From assembly GCF_042466415.1 (NCBI RefSeq), contig NZ_JAXHCH010000002.1:1488001-1552000 (forward strand): a DNA stretch of 64,000 bases, given 5' to 3'. The notes beneath the pieces are model-generated. The model did not search any database and was not told the origin of the DNA. It worked only from the letters and a program-made list of their open reading frames with translations. Shown here in pieces: positions 30,775 through 41,842 of the stretch. The translations under genes and the position numbers were made by a program. The DNA is from Albirhodobacter sp042466415. Lineage in GTDB: Bacteria; Pseudomonadota; Alphaproteobacteria; Rhodobacterales; Rhodobacteraceae. Numbering within the stretch: position 1 is the stretch's first letter; each line of letters begins with the position of its first letter.

Positions 30775-33165
30775 TTAAAATGGCAGATCGTCTTCCTCAC
30801 CCGCCACTTTCACGAAACTCGCGACGACATGCTTTGCACCAGCATGTTCAAACATCACCGCAAGCTTATCAGCCTCGATCGCCTCGATCAGCCCATAGCC
30901 AAATTTCTGATGGAAAACCCGATCCCCAACCGTGAACTTCGACACGGCCTCCAGATCGATCACTTTCGCCTTTGGCTGGTTGCGCGGGGTCGACGTGGTT
31001 CGCGTCTGCAAACGCTTCCAACCCGGAGAATTGTAGACATCAGCTTTCGCGGCGCGCGATTCGATCTGGCTCTCGCCGCCCGATCCAAAATTGCCATGGC
31101 CACCGAAGGCACCCGCCGCACCGAAATTCCCGCCGTAGAGCCCGGGCGGGGTCATCACGTCGACATGCTGTTCGGGCAATTCATCGATAAACCGTGAGGG
31201 CAGCTGACTTTGCCACTGCCCGTAAACGCGGCGGTTACCGGCAAAAGAGATCGTGCAAAGCTTCTCGGCGCGGGTGATCCCGACATATCCAAGCCGCCGC
31301 TCCTCCTCCAAACCCTTCTTGCCGCTCTCATCCATTGAGCGCTGCGAGGGGAACAATCCATCCTCCCAGCCCGGCAAGAACACCGCAGGGAATTCCAAAC
31401 CTTTCGCCGCGTGAAGTGTCATGATCAGAACCTTGGGCTCTAACTCGTCGCCCTCATTGTCCATAATCAACGAGACGTGTTCCAAGAAGCCCTGCAAATT
31501 CTCAAAGTTTTCGAGCGCCTTCACAAGCTCTTTGAGGTTTTCCAGACGGCCCGGCGCTTCGGGGGTTTTGTCGGCCTGCCACATCGCAGTGTAGCCGCTT
31601 TCTTCCAAAATCACCTCCGCCAACCGGACGTGATCCTCTCCCGCAAGAACCGCGCCGTGCCAGCGCCCCAGCCCTTCGATAAAACTGCGAAGTTGCCCTG
31701 CACCCTTCCCACCGATCTCGCCAGCGGCAAGAACTGCTTTTGCGCCCTCAATCAGGTTCATGCCCAGTTCGCGGGCTTTGCGCTGGATCGCTTGCTGGGC
31801 CTTGTCGCCAAGGCCGCGCTTGGGAGTATTCACCACGCGCTCAAACGCGAGATCATCGTCGGGCGACACCGCGAGGCGGAAATAAGCCATCGCATCGCGA
31901 ATCTCCAAACGCTCGTAGAATCGGGGCCCGCCCACGACGCGGTAGGGTAAGCCAATCGTCAGGAACCTGTCCTCGAACGCGCGCATCTGATGCGAGGCGC
32001 GCACCAAAATAGCTTGCTGATCCAACGGGATGCGCCCCACGGGGCGAACCCCCGCAGCCAGCGCCTCGACCTCGTCCCCGATCCAGCGCGCCTCTTCCTC
32101 GCCATCCCAATGGCCGATCAGACGCACCATCTCGCCGCCATGCTCAGCCGTCCAGAGCTCTTTGCCCAAACGTCCTTCATTGCCCGCAATCAAGCGCGTC
32201 GCTGCGGCCAGAATATGTTCCGTGGAGCGGTAGTTCTGTTCCAGACGTACGACCACAGCGCCCGGGAAATCCTTCTCGAACCGCAGGATATTCCCCACTT
32301 CCGCACCACGCCAGCCATAGATCGACTGATCGTCATCGCCAACGCAGCACACATTCTTATGCGCTTGCGCCAACAACCGCAGCCACAAATACTGCGCCAC
32401 GTTGGTATCTTGGTATTCGTCGACGAGGATATATTTGAACCGATTTTGATACTGCGCCAGCACATCGGGGTGCGCTTGGAAAATCGTGACCATATGCAGA
32501 AGCAAATCGCCAAAATCGACGGCGTTCAGCGTCCGCAGGCGCTCTTGATACGCGGCGTAGAGCTCTGATCCGCGGTTGTTGAACGCCGATGTATCGCCGC
32601 CCGTCACCCGATCCGGCGTCAGCGCACGGTTTTTCCACGCATCAATAATCCCCGCCAACTGCCGCGCGGGCCAGCGCTTCTCGTCGATCCCTTCGGCCAC
32701 GATCAACTGCTTGAGCAGCCGCACCTGATCGTCCGTGTCAAGAATGGTAAAGTTCGATTTCAACCCCGCCAATTCGGCGTGACGGCGCAGCAATTTCACA
32801 CAAACCGAATGGAATGTGCCAAGCCACGGCATTCCCTCCACGGCCTCGCCCAGCAAGCCCCCGATCCGCAAACGCATTTCTCGCGCGGCTTTGTTTGTAA
32901 AAGTCACAGCGAGAATCTGATCGGGGCGCGAACGCCCAGTGGTCAAGATATGCGCAATCCGGCACGTCAGCGCCTTGGTTTTGCCCGTCCCCGCGCCCGC
33001 CAGCATCAACACAGGGCCATCCATCGCCTCAACGGCTTCCCGCTGCGCGGAATTCAACCCGTCGAGATACGCTGTGCCACGCGGAGACATCGCAGTTTGC
33101 GCCATTGCGCGCTGCGATAAGGAAAGGGCTGCGCCAAAGGCGCTCTCGTCGTCAAAATCGCTCAT
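30775..33165 (-). CDS. uvrD: UvrD/PcrA-type DNA helicase
   Basis: 796 residues, superfamily 1A. Motif I AGAGTGKTKALT, Ia AVTFTNKAAREM, II DEYQDTN, III GDDDQSIYGWRGA, IV RLEQNYRST, V TLHAAKGLEFPAVFLPG and VI YVGITRAEK are all present, with a PcrA-like C-terminal domain (HQKFGYGLIEAIE). A 3'-5' helicase for nucleotide-excision and mismatch repair and removal of RecA filaments. The N-terminal 30 residues are an extra Ala/Ser segment. Confidence 0.94.
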   Translation of the reverse strand: MSDFDDESAFGAALSLSQRAMAQTAMSPRGTAYLDGLNSAQREAVEAMDGPVLMLAGAGTGKTKALTCRIAHILTTGRSRPDQILAVTFTNKAAREMRLRIGGLLGEAVEGMPWLGTFHSVCVKLLRRHAELAGLKSNFTILDTDDQVRLLKQLIVAEGIDEKRWPARQLAGIIDAWKNRALTPDRVTGGDTSAFNNRGSELYAAYQERLRTLNAVDFGDLLLHMVTIFQAHPDVLAQYQNRFKYILVDEYQDTNVAQYLWLRLLAQAHKNVCCVGDDDQSIYGWRGAEVGNILRFEKDFPGAVVVRLEQNYRSTEHILAAATRLIAGNEGRLGKELWTAEHGGEMVRLIGHWDGEEEARWIGDEVEALAAGVRPVGRIPLDQQAILVRASHQMRAFEDRFLTIGLPYRVVGGPRFYERLEIRDAMAYFRLAVSPDDDLAFERVVNTPKRGLGDKAQQAIQRKARELGMNLIEGAKAVLAAGEIGGKGAGQLRSFIEGLGRWHGAVLAGEDHVRLAEVILEESGYTAMWQADKTPEAPGRLENLKELVKALENFENLQGFLEHVSLIMDNEGDELEPKVLIMTLHAAKGLEFPAVFLPGWEDGLFPSQRSMDESGKKGLEEERRLGYVGITRAEKLCTISFAGNRRVYGQWQSQLPSRFIDELPEQHVDVMTPPGLYGGNFGAAGAFGGHGNFGSGGESQIESRAAKADVYNSPGWKRLQTRTTSTPRNQPKAKVIDLEAVSKFTVGDRVFHQKFGYGLIEAIEADKLAVMFEHAGAKHVVASFVKVAGEEDDLPF

Positions 33166-33290
33166 TGCTTTACCCTAACGGGCCGAAGGCCAAAGGCCAA
33201 GGGATGTTCCACTATTGTTCGCGCAAATATTTACGCAGCGCAAGAGGCCCTGCGCTGCGTCATACTCTCCAAGCGATCAAACAGCAGCCG

Positions 33291-34385
<1,095 letters not shown>

Positions 34386-34582
34386 TGTGCCCCCAACGCA
34401 TTGCGCTTGTCGTCGATCATATGGAGTTGGCGGTTGAAAAGTCCACGTTGCTCCAACATATTTTTCGACGGCCAGATGCGCCCAAGTCTGCGCGTAAAGC
34501 GATCCGCACCCGCCTGCGCGCGGGCCGCACCCGAGGGCGCCACATCACGCGACGTCGCCCTCGGATTTCAGGCATAAGACCG

Positions 34583-35761
34583 TCAGATTGCCGCCAACGC
34601 CTTGGTGATATCGGCCACCAAATCGCGCGCATCCTCGATGCCCAAAGACAGGCGGATCAACCCGCTGGTGATCCCCAGCTCGTCTTTTTGATCCTGCGGC
34701 AAACGCTGGTGCGTTGTTGTGGCAGGGTGGGTTGCGATGGATTTCGAGTCGCCCAGATTGTTGGAAATCTTGATAATTTCCATCGCGTTGAGCATCTTGA
34801 ACGCAGCCTCTTTGCCGCCCGCAACCTCAAACGTCACCATCGTGCCGCCCGCGCCCATCTGATCCATCACCAAGGCGTGCTGGGGGTGCGATGCGTGACC
34901 GGGATAGCTCACGCGGGAAATCTTGTCGGAGGCCATCAAAGCCTCCGCGACCTTTGCCGCATTCTCCGTCTGCGCACGCACCCGAAGATCAAGCGTCTGC
35001 AAACCGTTGAGCATGATCCACGCGGTAAACGGGCTCATCGCTGCCCCGGTATGCTTGAGATAGGGCTCCAGCGTGCCACGAATATACTCTTTAGTGCCGC
35101 ACACCACACCGCCCAAAGCACGCCCACCGCCGTCGATATGCTTGGTTGTCGAGTAAATCACGACATCCGCCCCCAGCGCCACAGCGCGTGTGTAAACGGG
35201 TGTCGAGAAGACGTTATCCACCACAACCATGGCGCCTTTGGCGTGGGCAATCTCCGCGACCGACTTGATGTCGATCACCTCGAGACCCGGGTTGGAGACG
35301 CTCTCGAAGAAGACAAATTTTGTGCCCTCCCGCACCGAAGACCGCCACGCATCCAGATCGGTGCCGTCGATCAAGGTGACCTCGACGCCAAAGCGCGCAA
35401 GAACTTCGAGCACATAAAGGCATGACCCGAACATTTGCTTGGCCGCGACGACGTGATCGCCCGCTTTGACCAAGGACGTCAGCGCCCCATTAACGGCCGC
35501 CATGCCGGAGGCTGTGGCGAACGCATCTTCTGTGCCCTCAATCGCCGCAATCCGATCCTCGAACATGCGGGTGGTGGGGTTGCCGTAGCGCGCGTAGATG
35601 AATTCATCCTCGCCGATCGCCACAAACCGCTGTTCGGCGGCCTCTGCGGATGGGTAGACGAAACCTTGGGTCATGAAAATCGCTTCGGCCATCTCGCCAT
35701 ATTGCGAGCGGCGAACGCCCTCATGGACAAGTTTCGTGCGGGTATTCCAATCGGTGCTCAT
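34583..35761 (-). CDS. metZ: O-succinylhomoserine sulfhydrylase
   Basis: 392 residues, Cys/Met metabolism PLP enzyme. It makes homocysteine directly from O-succinylhomoserine and sulfide. The PLP lysine is in YSTTKHIDGGGRALGG; YARYGNPT, FATASGMAA and VVVDNVFSTP are typical. The 'EGVRRSQYGEMAEAIFMTQGFVY' type of N-terminus is that of MetZ rather than MetB or MetC. No SAM-II-like riboswitch was recognised in the 5' region. Confidence 0.9.
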   Translation of the reverse strand: MSTDWNTRTKLVHEGVRRSQYGEMAEAIFMTQGFVYPSAEAAEQRFVAIGEDEFIYARYGNPTTRMFEDRIAAIEGTEDAFATASGMAAVNGALTSLVKAGDHVVAAKQMFGSCLYVLEVLARFGVEVTLIDGTDLDAWRSSVREGTKFVFFESVSNPGLEVIDIKSVAEIAHAKGAMVVVDNVFSTPVYTRAVALGADVVIYSTTKHIDGGGRALGGVVCGTKEYIRGTLEPYLKHTGAAMSPFTAWIMLNGLQTLDLRVRAQTENAAKVAEALMASDKISRVSYPGHASHPQHALVMDQMGAGGTMVTFEVAGGKEAAFKMLNAMEIIKISNNLGDSKSIATHPATTTHQRLPQDQKDELGITSGLIRLSLGIEDARDLVADITKALAAI

Positions 35762-35917
35762 GGGCGGCCTCGGTCATTCAAGAAACGGTCCTCTCCGCCC
35801 TACCCCCTGCCCGCTTGCGGGTCAATTGCAAGGACCGCCTGTGGGTCCCCGCCGTGCCAGATCGGACGGGTTTTCTACCCCGAGCCCCTCAAATAGGACA
35901 ATCGCCCGCCCCGCCCG

Positions 35918-37120
35918 TCACGGTCTGCTCAGGTTATCATCAACAAAGGGACGTGAGCGCACCAAAAGCCACAGCACCGCGCATATCCCGCCGATCACAA
36001 CCAACAACAGGCCATAATTGCGGATGAGATCGTCCGAATTGATCGAGACGAGCTGAACCGCCGTCGCGCCCATCATCGTTCCGCTGAACTGGATCAAAGC
36101 CGCGGCCGACCCGGTGTCCTTGGCCTGCTGATCCAAAAGCAGGTTGGCCCCCGGCACGCGCAAAATAATGACGGATACGGTGGTAACTGCGGCGAAGGCG
36201 GCAAAGAGCCAAGGCGACTGGGCCGCGAATATCAACATCGCCCCACCCGCCGCAAAGATCACCACAAAGCAGCCCAGAATAATCGACCGCACCGGAATGA
36301 TCCGCGAGAGCCGCAGATACAGCGTCGGCCCCGACATGGCGCACAGCGCGTTGAAGGCAAAAACGAAGCTGAAGGCTTGCTCGGACAGGCCGAACCTATC
36401 GACATAGACATAGGCCGCGATCCCGATGAAGGCCAAGAGACACATTGGCACCAGCGAGAACAAAAATAGCAACGACGCGAAACGGGGGTTTTTTAACACG
36501 ACGCCCAGACGGTTCCATGAACGCCACACCGGCGCTGTGGATTTGTCGATCATCGTCTCGCTGTATCGCGTGACCAAACAACCCGCGATGACCCCGAACA
36601 AGGCGAGAACCACGAACATCATGTGCCACGAGCCGACTTTGAGCAGAAACGCCCCCAAAACCGGCGCGACCATCGGCGCGATAATCACGAGCGACATCAC
36701 CGTCGCCATAATTTTTTCGCGCGCGCGCCCGTCGTATAGATCCTTGACAATGGACGTCCCGACGACCGTCACCCCGCCTCCGGCGAGGCCTTGCAGGACG
36801 CGCGCCGCAATCAGGCTGTCCACGCTGAACGCCATCGCACACAGAAGGCTCGCCACGGTGTAAATTCCGATGGTGCAAAACAAGATCGGCTTGCGCCCCG
36901 TGCGTTCGCTGAGTGGCCCCCAAAACAACATACCCACCGCAAAAGCCGCCATGTAAGCGCCCAGCGTGAGGTTGATCTTGGCGTGGCTGGTGGCGAATGT
37001 CGTCGCCATTTGCGGCAAGGCAGGCAGGTAGAGATCCATTGTGAGGGGCGGAAAGGCGCCTAAAACGATCAATAAAAAGAGCGTCCCGCGCTGACCCAAT
37101 TTCGGCTGTTCAACGTTCAT
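35918..37120 (-). CDS. Bcr/CflA family multidrug efflux MFS transporter
   Basis: 400 residues with twelve membrane helices. The opening PLTMDLYLPALPQMA after helix 1, the motif GPLSERTGRKP between helices 2 and 3, and the antiporter motif in helix 5 region (MVAPVLGAFLL) are typical of drug/H+ antiporters of the Bcr/CflA branch. The substrate is unknown. Single gene between metZ and yciB. Confidence 0.88.
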   Translation of the reverse strand: MNVEQPKLGQRGTLFLLIVLGAFPPLTMDLYLPALPQMATTFATSHAKINLTLGAYMAAFAVGMLFWGPLSERTGRKPILFCTIGIYTVASLLCAMAFSVDSLIAARVLQGLAGGGVTVVGTSIVKDLYDGRAREKIMATVMSLVIIAPMVAPVLGAFLLKVGSWHMMFVVLALFGVIAGCLVTRYSETMIDKSTAPVWRSWNRLGVVLKNPRFASLLFLFSLVPMCLLAFIGIAAYVYVDRFGLSEQAFSFVFAFNALCAMSGPTLYLRLSRIIPVRSIILGCFVVIFAAGGAMLIFAAQSPWLFAAFAAVTTVSVIILRVPGANLLLDQQAKDTGSAAALIQFSGTMMGATAVQLVSINSDDLIRNYGLLLVVIGGICAVLWLLVRSRPFVDDNLSRP

Positions 37121-37202
37121 CTAAATTATCCTGCCTGAAATAGACCGGCGCACCCCTGTCGTGCGGTATGCGCCTCGCCTCATGTTATGAAATTGTGCGC
37201 GA

Positions 37203-37832
37203 TTACACGCTTGGCGGCGTATCGTCGGAGGGAGACGCTGCCCCCTCGGGAATAGAATTGCGCGAGATCATCCCTGCTTGGGCGATCAAGAAGCCGAACA
37301 AAAGCGCGGTCAGGCCGAAAATTTTGAAATAGACCCATGTGCTCTCGGAAAAATTGCGCCAAACCACCTCGTTGGCAACGGCGAGGAACACGAAGAAAAC
37401 GATCAGGCGACGCGTCAGGATATCCCAACCCTTCGGCGTCAGCGGCAAGACCCCGTCCACCGCCATTTGCACCCAATTGCGCCCCATCAGATAGCCAATC
37501 CCCAACACCACCGCAAACAACAGATAGATCAGCGTCGGTTTCATCTTGATGAACTGCGGATCATTGAGCCAGACCGTCAGGCCGCCCAGCCCCACCACCA
37601 GCACCAGCGTCACAATTTGCATCGGTGACACGTGGCGCGTCATTTTCCACTGAATACCCGTGGCCATCACCATCAACGGCACAAGCACCGCCGTCGCAAG
37701 AATGAAGCCGGAGTATTCCGCGCCCATTACCATCACACCGCTTTCCTTGAACTTGGTAAACACCAAAAGGAAAACCGCCAATGGCCCGTATTCCAGCGCG
37801 AGTTTCAAGCCGGTCGGTAGTTTCTTAGCCAT
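37203..37832 (-). CDS. yciB: Inner membrane septation protein YciB (IspZ)
   Basis: 209 residues from ATG 37832, preceded by AGCAGGA; a TTG two codons further up is less likely. Five to six membrane helices with LEYGPLAVFLLVF, 'KMKPTLIYLLFAVVLG', and the conserved NEVVWRNFSESTWVYFKIFG segment. The family is called intracellular septation protein A; its role in envelope integrity is poorly defined. It is 17 bases downstream of the EamA transporter gene and probably cotranscribed. Confidence 0.9.
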   Translation of the reverse strand: MAKKLPTGLKLALEYGPLAVFLLVFTKFKESGVMVMGAEYSGFILATAVLVPLMVMATGIQWKMTRHVSPMQIVTLVLVVGLGGLTVWLNDPQFIKMKPTLIYLLFAVVLGIGYLMGRNWVQMAVDGVLPLTPKGWDILTRRLIVFFVFLAVANEVVWRNFSESTWVYFKIFGLTALLFGFLIAQAGMISRNSIPEGAASPSDDTPPSV

Positions 37833-37849
37833 GGTCAATCCTGCTCTGC

Positions 37850-38749
37850 CTATCCTGCGAATTCAACAATCACTGCGCCCAGCGCAATCAACGCCATTAA
37901 GGCCGTGCGGCGCGGGCCGACCTTCTCTCCTAGAACCAGCCACCCGATCAGCGCCGCAAACACGGTCGATGTTTCGCGCAGCACGGCCGCCTCCCCGACC
38001 TTATCCAGACGTGTTGCCATCATGATCGAGCCGAAGGAGAAGAAGGCAACGAATGCCCCAAGCAAGCCACGCTTGAACAAAGGCACGAAATCGGCGCGCG
38101 GCAAGGCAAGCCAGCGTTTGCGCGTGATAACGGGCATGAAAACCCCGTCGATAAAGAAAAACCACGCAAGGAAGGTGAACGGGTCTTGGGTCGCTCGGAT
38201 CCCATATGCGTCATATGTGGTGTAAAGTGCTACGAACAACCCCGTGAGCACGGCAAACCCCAATGCGGCGGGCATTTTCGCGCGGTCCAATGTGATGGTC
38301 CGCAGGTTGTAAACCGCAAGCCCGTAAATCCCCGCGAGCAAAACCACCACGCCGAACCATTGCGCAGGGGAAAAATGCTCGCCAAAGACGAATCCCGCGC
38401 CGATTACGGTGAACAAAGGCCCTGTGCCGCGCACCACCGGATAGACCACCGTGTAAGCGCCGCGATCATAGGTCATTGCCTGCGCGAGCTTGTAGCCCAC
38501 ATGAATGACCCACGCGCCAAAGAAGATCGCCCACATATGCGGCTCGGGCCACGGCACAACAAACAGCGCGAACGGGGCTGCGATCAGGCCGTAGCACGCA
38601 TCAATCGCCGCGCGTGAAAGCCATGGATCGTGCTTGCCCTTTTGCAACGCACCGAAAATCGCATGCAATACCGCCGCCATGAGGGCGAGGAAAAGCGCGG
38701 CCGTATGCCCCGCTTCCGTTCCCTCCAGCGCGGCGAGATATCCACTCAC
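37850..38749 (-). CDS. EamA/DMT-family membrane transporter
   Basis: 299 residues with about ten membrane helices in two repeats, the drug/metabolite transporter fold. Typical pieces are YPVVRGTGPLFTVIGA in repeat 1 and ALIGWLVLGEKVGPRRTALMALIALGAV at the end of repeat 2. The substrate is unknown. It lies between ftsY and yciB, a linkage also found in relatives. Confidence 0.85.
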   Translation of the reverse strand: MSGYLAALEGTEAGHTAALFLALMAAVLHAIFGALQKGKHDPWLSRAAIDACYGLIAAPFALFVVPWPEPHMWAIFFGAWVIHVGYKLAQAMTYDRGAYTVVYPVVRGTGPLFTVIGAGFVFGEHFSPAQWFGVVVLLAGIYGLAVYNLRTITLDRAKMPAALGFAVLTGLFVALYTTYDAYGIRATQDPFTFLAWFFFIDGVFMPVITRKRWLALPRADFVPLFKRGLLGAFVAFFSFGSIMMATRLDKVGEAAVLRETSTVFAALIGWLVLGEKVGPRRTALMALIALGAVIVEFAG

Positions 38750-38780
38750 GCCAGCGCCTCCCTGACGCGGTCAGCTCGCA

Positions 38781-40034
38781 TCAACTGGCCTCTTGCCCGA
38801 CAAGGGCGCGGGCGAAATCTTGCGGATCAAAGGCTTGCAGATCGTCTATCTGCTCGCCCACGCCGATCGCATGGATCGGCAGGCCGAAACGATCGGCCAG
38901 CGCGACGAGCACGCCGCCCTTCGCTGTCCCATCGAGCTTCGTCATAACAAGACCCGAGACCGATGCGATCTTGGTGAAAATCTCGACTTGATTCAACGCG
39001 TTTTGACCCGTCGTTGCATCCAAAACCAACAAGGTGTTATGCGGCGCGGTGACATCCTTCTTGCGGATGACGCGCACAATTTTCGCGAGTTCTTCCATAA
39101 GATCGCTACGGTTTTGCAAGCGGCCGGCGGTATCAATCAACAACAGATCGACGCCTTCCGCTTCGGCGCGCGTCATCGCGTCAAATGCCAGCGAGGCGGG
39201 GTCTGATCCCTCGGGCGCGGTCATGACCGGCACGCCGGCGCGCTCGCCCCACACTTTAAGCTGCTCGACCGCGGCCGCGCGGAAGGTATCGCCCGCCGCA
39301 ACCATCACAGTTTTCCCCGCGGCGCGGAACTGACTGGCGAGCTTGCCGATCGTCGTCGTTTTCCCCGATCCATTCACGCCAACCACCAAAACGACCTGCG
39401 GTGTCTTGGTGAAAATGGGCATCGGCTTGGCAACGGGTTCCATAATCTGCGCAACCTCATCCGCCAGCAGCGACTGGATCTCGCGGACCGAGAGCTTTTT
39501 GCCCATCCGCCCCTCAGCCAAATTCGCCGCCACGCGCAGCGCCGTCTCGACCCCCATATCGGAGGCGATCAGCAACTCCTCGAGGCGCTCGACCATCGCA
39601 TCGTCCAACGCGCGGCGCGGTGCATCGCGGGCCGTTGACGGCGATGTGGCCGCATCCTCCGCCCCGCGCCCCATCAGACGCCCTAAGAAGCTCGTCTTCT
39701 TCGGGGTCTCTGCCACCGTAGGCGCATCGCTGGCCTCGCCGTCGGCCTGCAACTGTGCACGCATCGCTTCCAGCGCTGCGGCCTGCGGCCCGCCACCCGA
39801 TGCGGTATCCGGCTCGGGCGCGAGTTCGACCTCGGCCATCAGACTTGGTTCGTCTTGATCGGGCCCGTTTTGATTGGGCCCGTCTTGATTGGACTGATCG
39901 TGACGGGAGGCGTCTTGCGCAATATCATCTTGCGGTGTGTTTTCCACCGCCTCGTCAACGATCGCCTCAAGCCCCTCTTCAAGCTTGGATGAGGACCGCG
40001 TCAAACGAGATTTCAGCTTGTTGAAAAACGACAT
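38781..40034 (-). CDS. ftsY: Signal recognition particle receptor FtsY
   Basis: 417 residues. An acidic N-terminal A domain with Asp/Gln/Asn repeats (about residues 32-70) precedes the NG domain. GTPase motifs: GVNGSGKTTTIGKLA, DTFRAAAVEQLKVW, DTAGRLQNRSDLMEEL, TKLDGTAKGG, and the closing GVGEQIDDLQAFDPQDFARAL. FtsY receives ribosome-SRP complexes at the membrane for insertion of inner-membrane proteins. Ordinary length and motifs. Confidence 0.96.
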   Translation of the reverse strand: MSFFNKLKSRLTRSSSKLEEGLEAIVDEAVENTPQDDIAQDASRHDQSNQDGPNQNGPDQDEPSLMAEVELAPEPDTASGGGPQAAALEAMRAQLQADGEASDAPTVAETPKKTSFLGRLMGRGAEDAATSPSTARDAPRRALDDAMVERLEELLIASDMGVETALRVAANLAEGRMGKKLSVREIQSLLADEVAQIMEPVAKPMPIFTKTPQVVLVVGVNGSGKTTTIGKLASQFRAAGKTVMVAAGDTFRAAAVEQLKVWGERAGVPVMTAPEGSDPASLAFDAMTRAEAEGVDLLLIDTAGRLQNRSDLMEELAKIVRVIRKKDVTAPHNTLLVLDATTGQNALNQVEIFTKIASVSGLVMTKLDGTAKGGVLVALADRFGLPIHAIGVGEQIDDLQAFDPQDFARALVGQEAS

Positions 40035-40242
40035 GAGCGCTCCTGATAAGCCGCCAGAAAGATGTGATACTTCCCCACCTAATCAATCGCACCGCCAATG
40101 GGAAGGGTTTGCGCCCCTCAGGCATGGGCTTGGCCTCACTACTGCCGTATTTTAGTGGCTTGAATGTGCCCGATTGGGCGCGAATATTTGCGCCGTGGTA
40201 AAGCATACGGGATGCAATGCTGCGAAGTGAAGGAATGTGAAC

Positions 40243-41670
40243 GTGAGTGAAGCGATTGAAAACGCCGTTCGGGCGGCGCTCAGGGAGAGCGAACCGAGGA
40301 ATGGCGCCCCCAAAACAGGTGCATCGCAAAGTCCCCTCTCTGCGCCAGTCGCGCCGTCGCCGCGATCAGCCCAGTCCGTCTCGAAGACTGCAACCCTTTC
40401 CTCGACCGCGTCCCCTTCCCCCAAGCCTTCACTTGCCTCGCAACCGTCACCTTCCGCAGCGCCGGCGCACAACAAACGCAGCGACCGCGTCAAATCCGCC
40501 TTCCAATCGCTCGCCGCAGATCACGGTGGCAAGGCAACACCCGCCGCGAAGCCGAGCGCGCCGGTTGCGTTCTTTGCGCTGGCGACCTTAGCGCCGCTGG
40601 CACTTCTCGCCCTCGCGGCGATGTTCGGCGGGGTGTTCGCAATTGCGGCCCTACTCTACGTCACGGTGCTCTCCGCGCTGTTCGACGAGCTCGCAAGCCG
40701 CGCCTACCCCGATGCGCCCGAAGGGGCCGAATTTCCCGCCGCAGACCGCCTACTGGTCGCCATCGGCATCGCCCATTTCGCGGCGCTTGCGCTTGCCATC
40801 GTCGCGATTTCGGGCGGCACGGGCCTCAGCTTTGGCGCAAAACTGGCGGTTTTCCTCGGCTTTGGCCTGTTCTTCGGCCAAGTCTCCAATTCAACCGCGC
40901 ATGAATTAATCCATAGTAAGAACAGGCGCCTCTTTGCCTTGGGCAAATGGATCTACATTTCGCTCCTGTTCGGGCATCACACCTCCGCGCACCGCCTTGT
41001 GCACCACCGCTTCGTCGCGACGCCCTATGATCCCAATACCGCCGATTTGGGCGAAAGCTTTTACGCGTTCTTCCCGCGCGCTTGGGCGGACAGTTTCGTC
41101 AGCGGATACGAGATGGAGGAGGCGCGCACGCAAAAGCGCAAAGACGCAGGAAAACGCGCCGTCCATCCGTATTTCGTCTATATCTTGGGCAGCTTCGCCA
41201 TCATCGTGATCGTCTTTTCCCTGACAGGCTTCCTTGGCCTGCTCGCCTATCTCGCCTTGGCGTTTTACGCCCAAGTTCAGTTGATGCTATCGGATTACGT
41301 GCAACATTACGGGTTGGAACGCGCGCCAATCGGCCCCAACACCTACGAGCCCGTCAACGCAAGTCACTCATGGGATGCGCGCGCGCCGCTGTCGTCGCTT
41401 TGGATGATGAACGCGCCCCGCCATTCGGATCACCACGCCAACCCAAACCGCGCCTATCCCGCGCTGCGCTTGGGAGAGATCGACTCAACTCGTGCGATCC
41501 TACCCCGCTCCCTGCCGGTGATGGCGACTTTGGCGCTCATGCCGACACTCTGGCGCAAGGTCATGGACAAGCGGGTGATTGCGCTGCGCGCAGCACGCCA
41601 AGCCGCCGCCGAGACCGTCTCCAAAGGCGTGCCGCCAGCGCCCGAAACCGCCGCCCCCCACCGCGCGTGA
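40243..41670 (+). CDS. alkB: AlkB-type membrane alkane/fatty-acid hydroxylase with N-terminal tail
   Basis: 475 residues if started at GTG 40243, which has AAGGA at a good 8-base distance (GTG 40237 is another choice). After a disordered Ser/Pro/Ala tail of about 100 residues come membrane helices and the eight-histidine di-iron signature: HELIH, GHHTSAHRLVHH and APRHSDHHANPNRAY. These are the AlkB alkane 1-monooxygenase motifs, and the family oxidises terminal methyl groups using rubredoxin. No rubredoxin gene is nearby. The tail is unusual for AlkB. Confidence 0.85.
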   Translation: MSEAIENAVRAALRESEPRNGAPKTGASQSPLSAPVAPSPRSAQSVSKTATLSSTASPSPKPSLASQPSPSAAPAHNKRSDRVKSAFQSLAADHGGKATPAAKPSAPVAFFALATLAPLALLALAAMFGGVFAIAALLYVTVLSALFDELASRAYPDAPEGAEFPAADRLLVAIGIAHFAALALAIVAISGGTGLSFGAKLAVFLGFGLFFGQVSNSTAHELIHSKNRRLFALGKWIYISLLFGHHTSAHRLVHHRFVATPYDPNTADLGESFYAFFPRAWADSFVSGYEMEEARTQKRKDAGKRAVHPYFVYILGSFAIIVIVFSLTGFLGLLAYLALAFYAQVQLMLSDYVQHYGLERAPIGPNTYEPVNASHSWDARAPLSSLWMMNAPRHSDHHANPNRAYPALRLGEIDSTRAILPRSLPVMATLALMPTLWRKVMDKRVIALRAARQAAAETVSKGVPPAPETAAPHRA

Positions 41671-41842
41671 TCGCAGGCATCATGGCCGCTGCCCTTGCCC
41701 GCAACGCGTTTACGCCGTGCAATCTCCCTTACGGCAGGCGCTAAAAATGTGACTGGAACTCTCGAAAGACCTCTGCCAAGCTGACGTCAATCAGCAGGGC
41801 CAAAGCCAATGTAGCTAGGCCCGCGACAGTAGGGAGTTTACA

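Noticed and set aside
34386..34582. Zur operator or tRNA gene near folE2
   Set aside because: No AT-rich palindrome of the Zur type and no cloverleaf were found.
35762..35917. SAM-II riboswitch before metZ
   Set aside because: The leader lacks the conserved pseudoknot sequences as far as can be read; only about 155 bases with no matching core.
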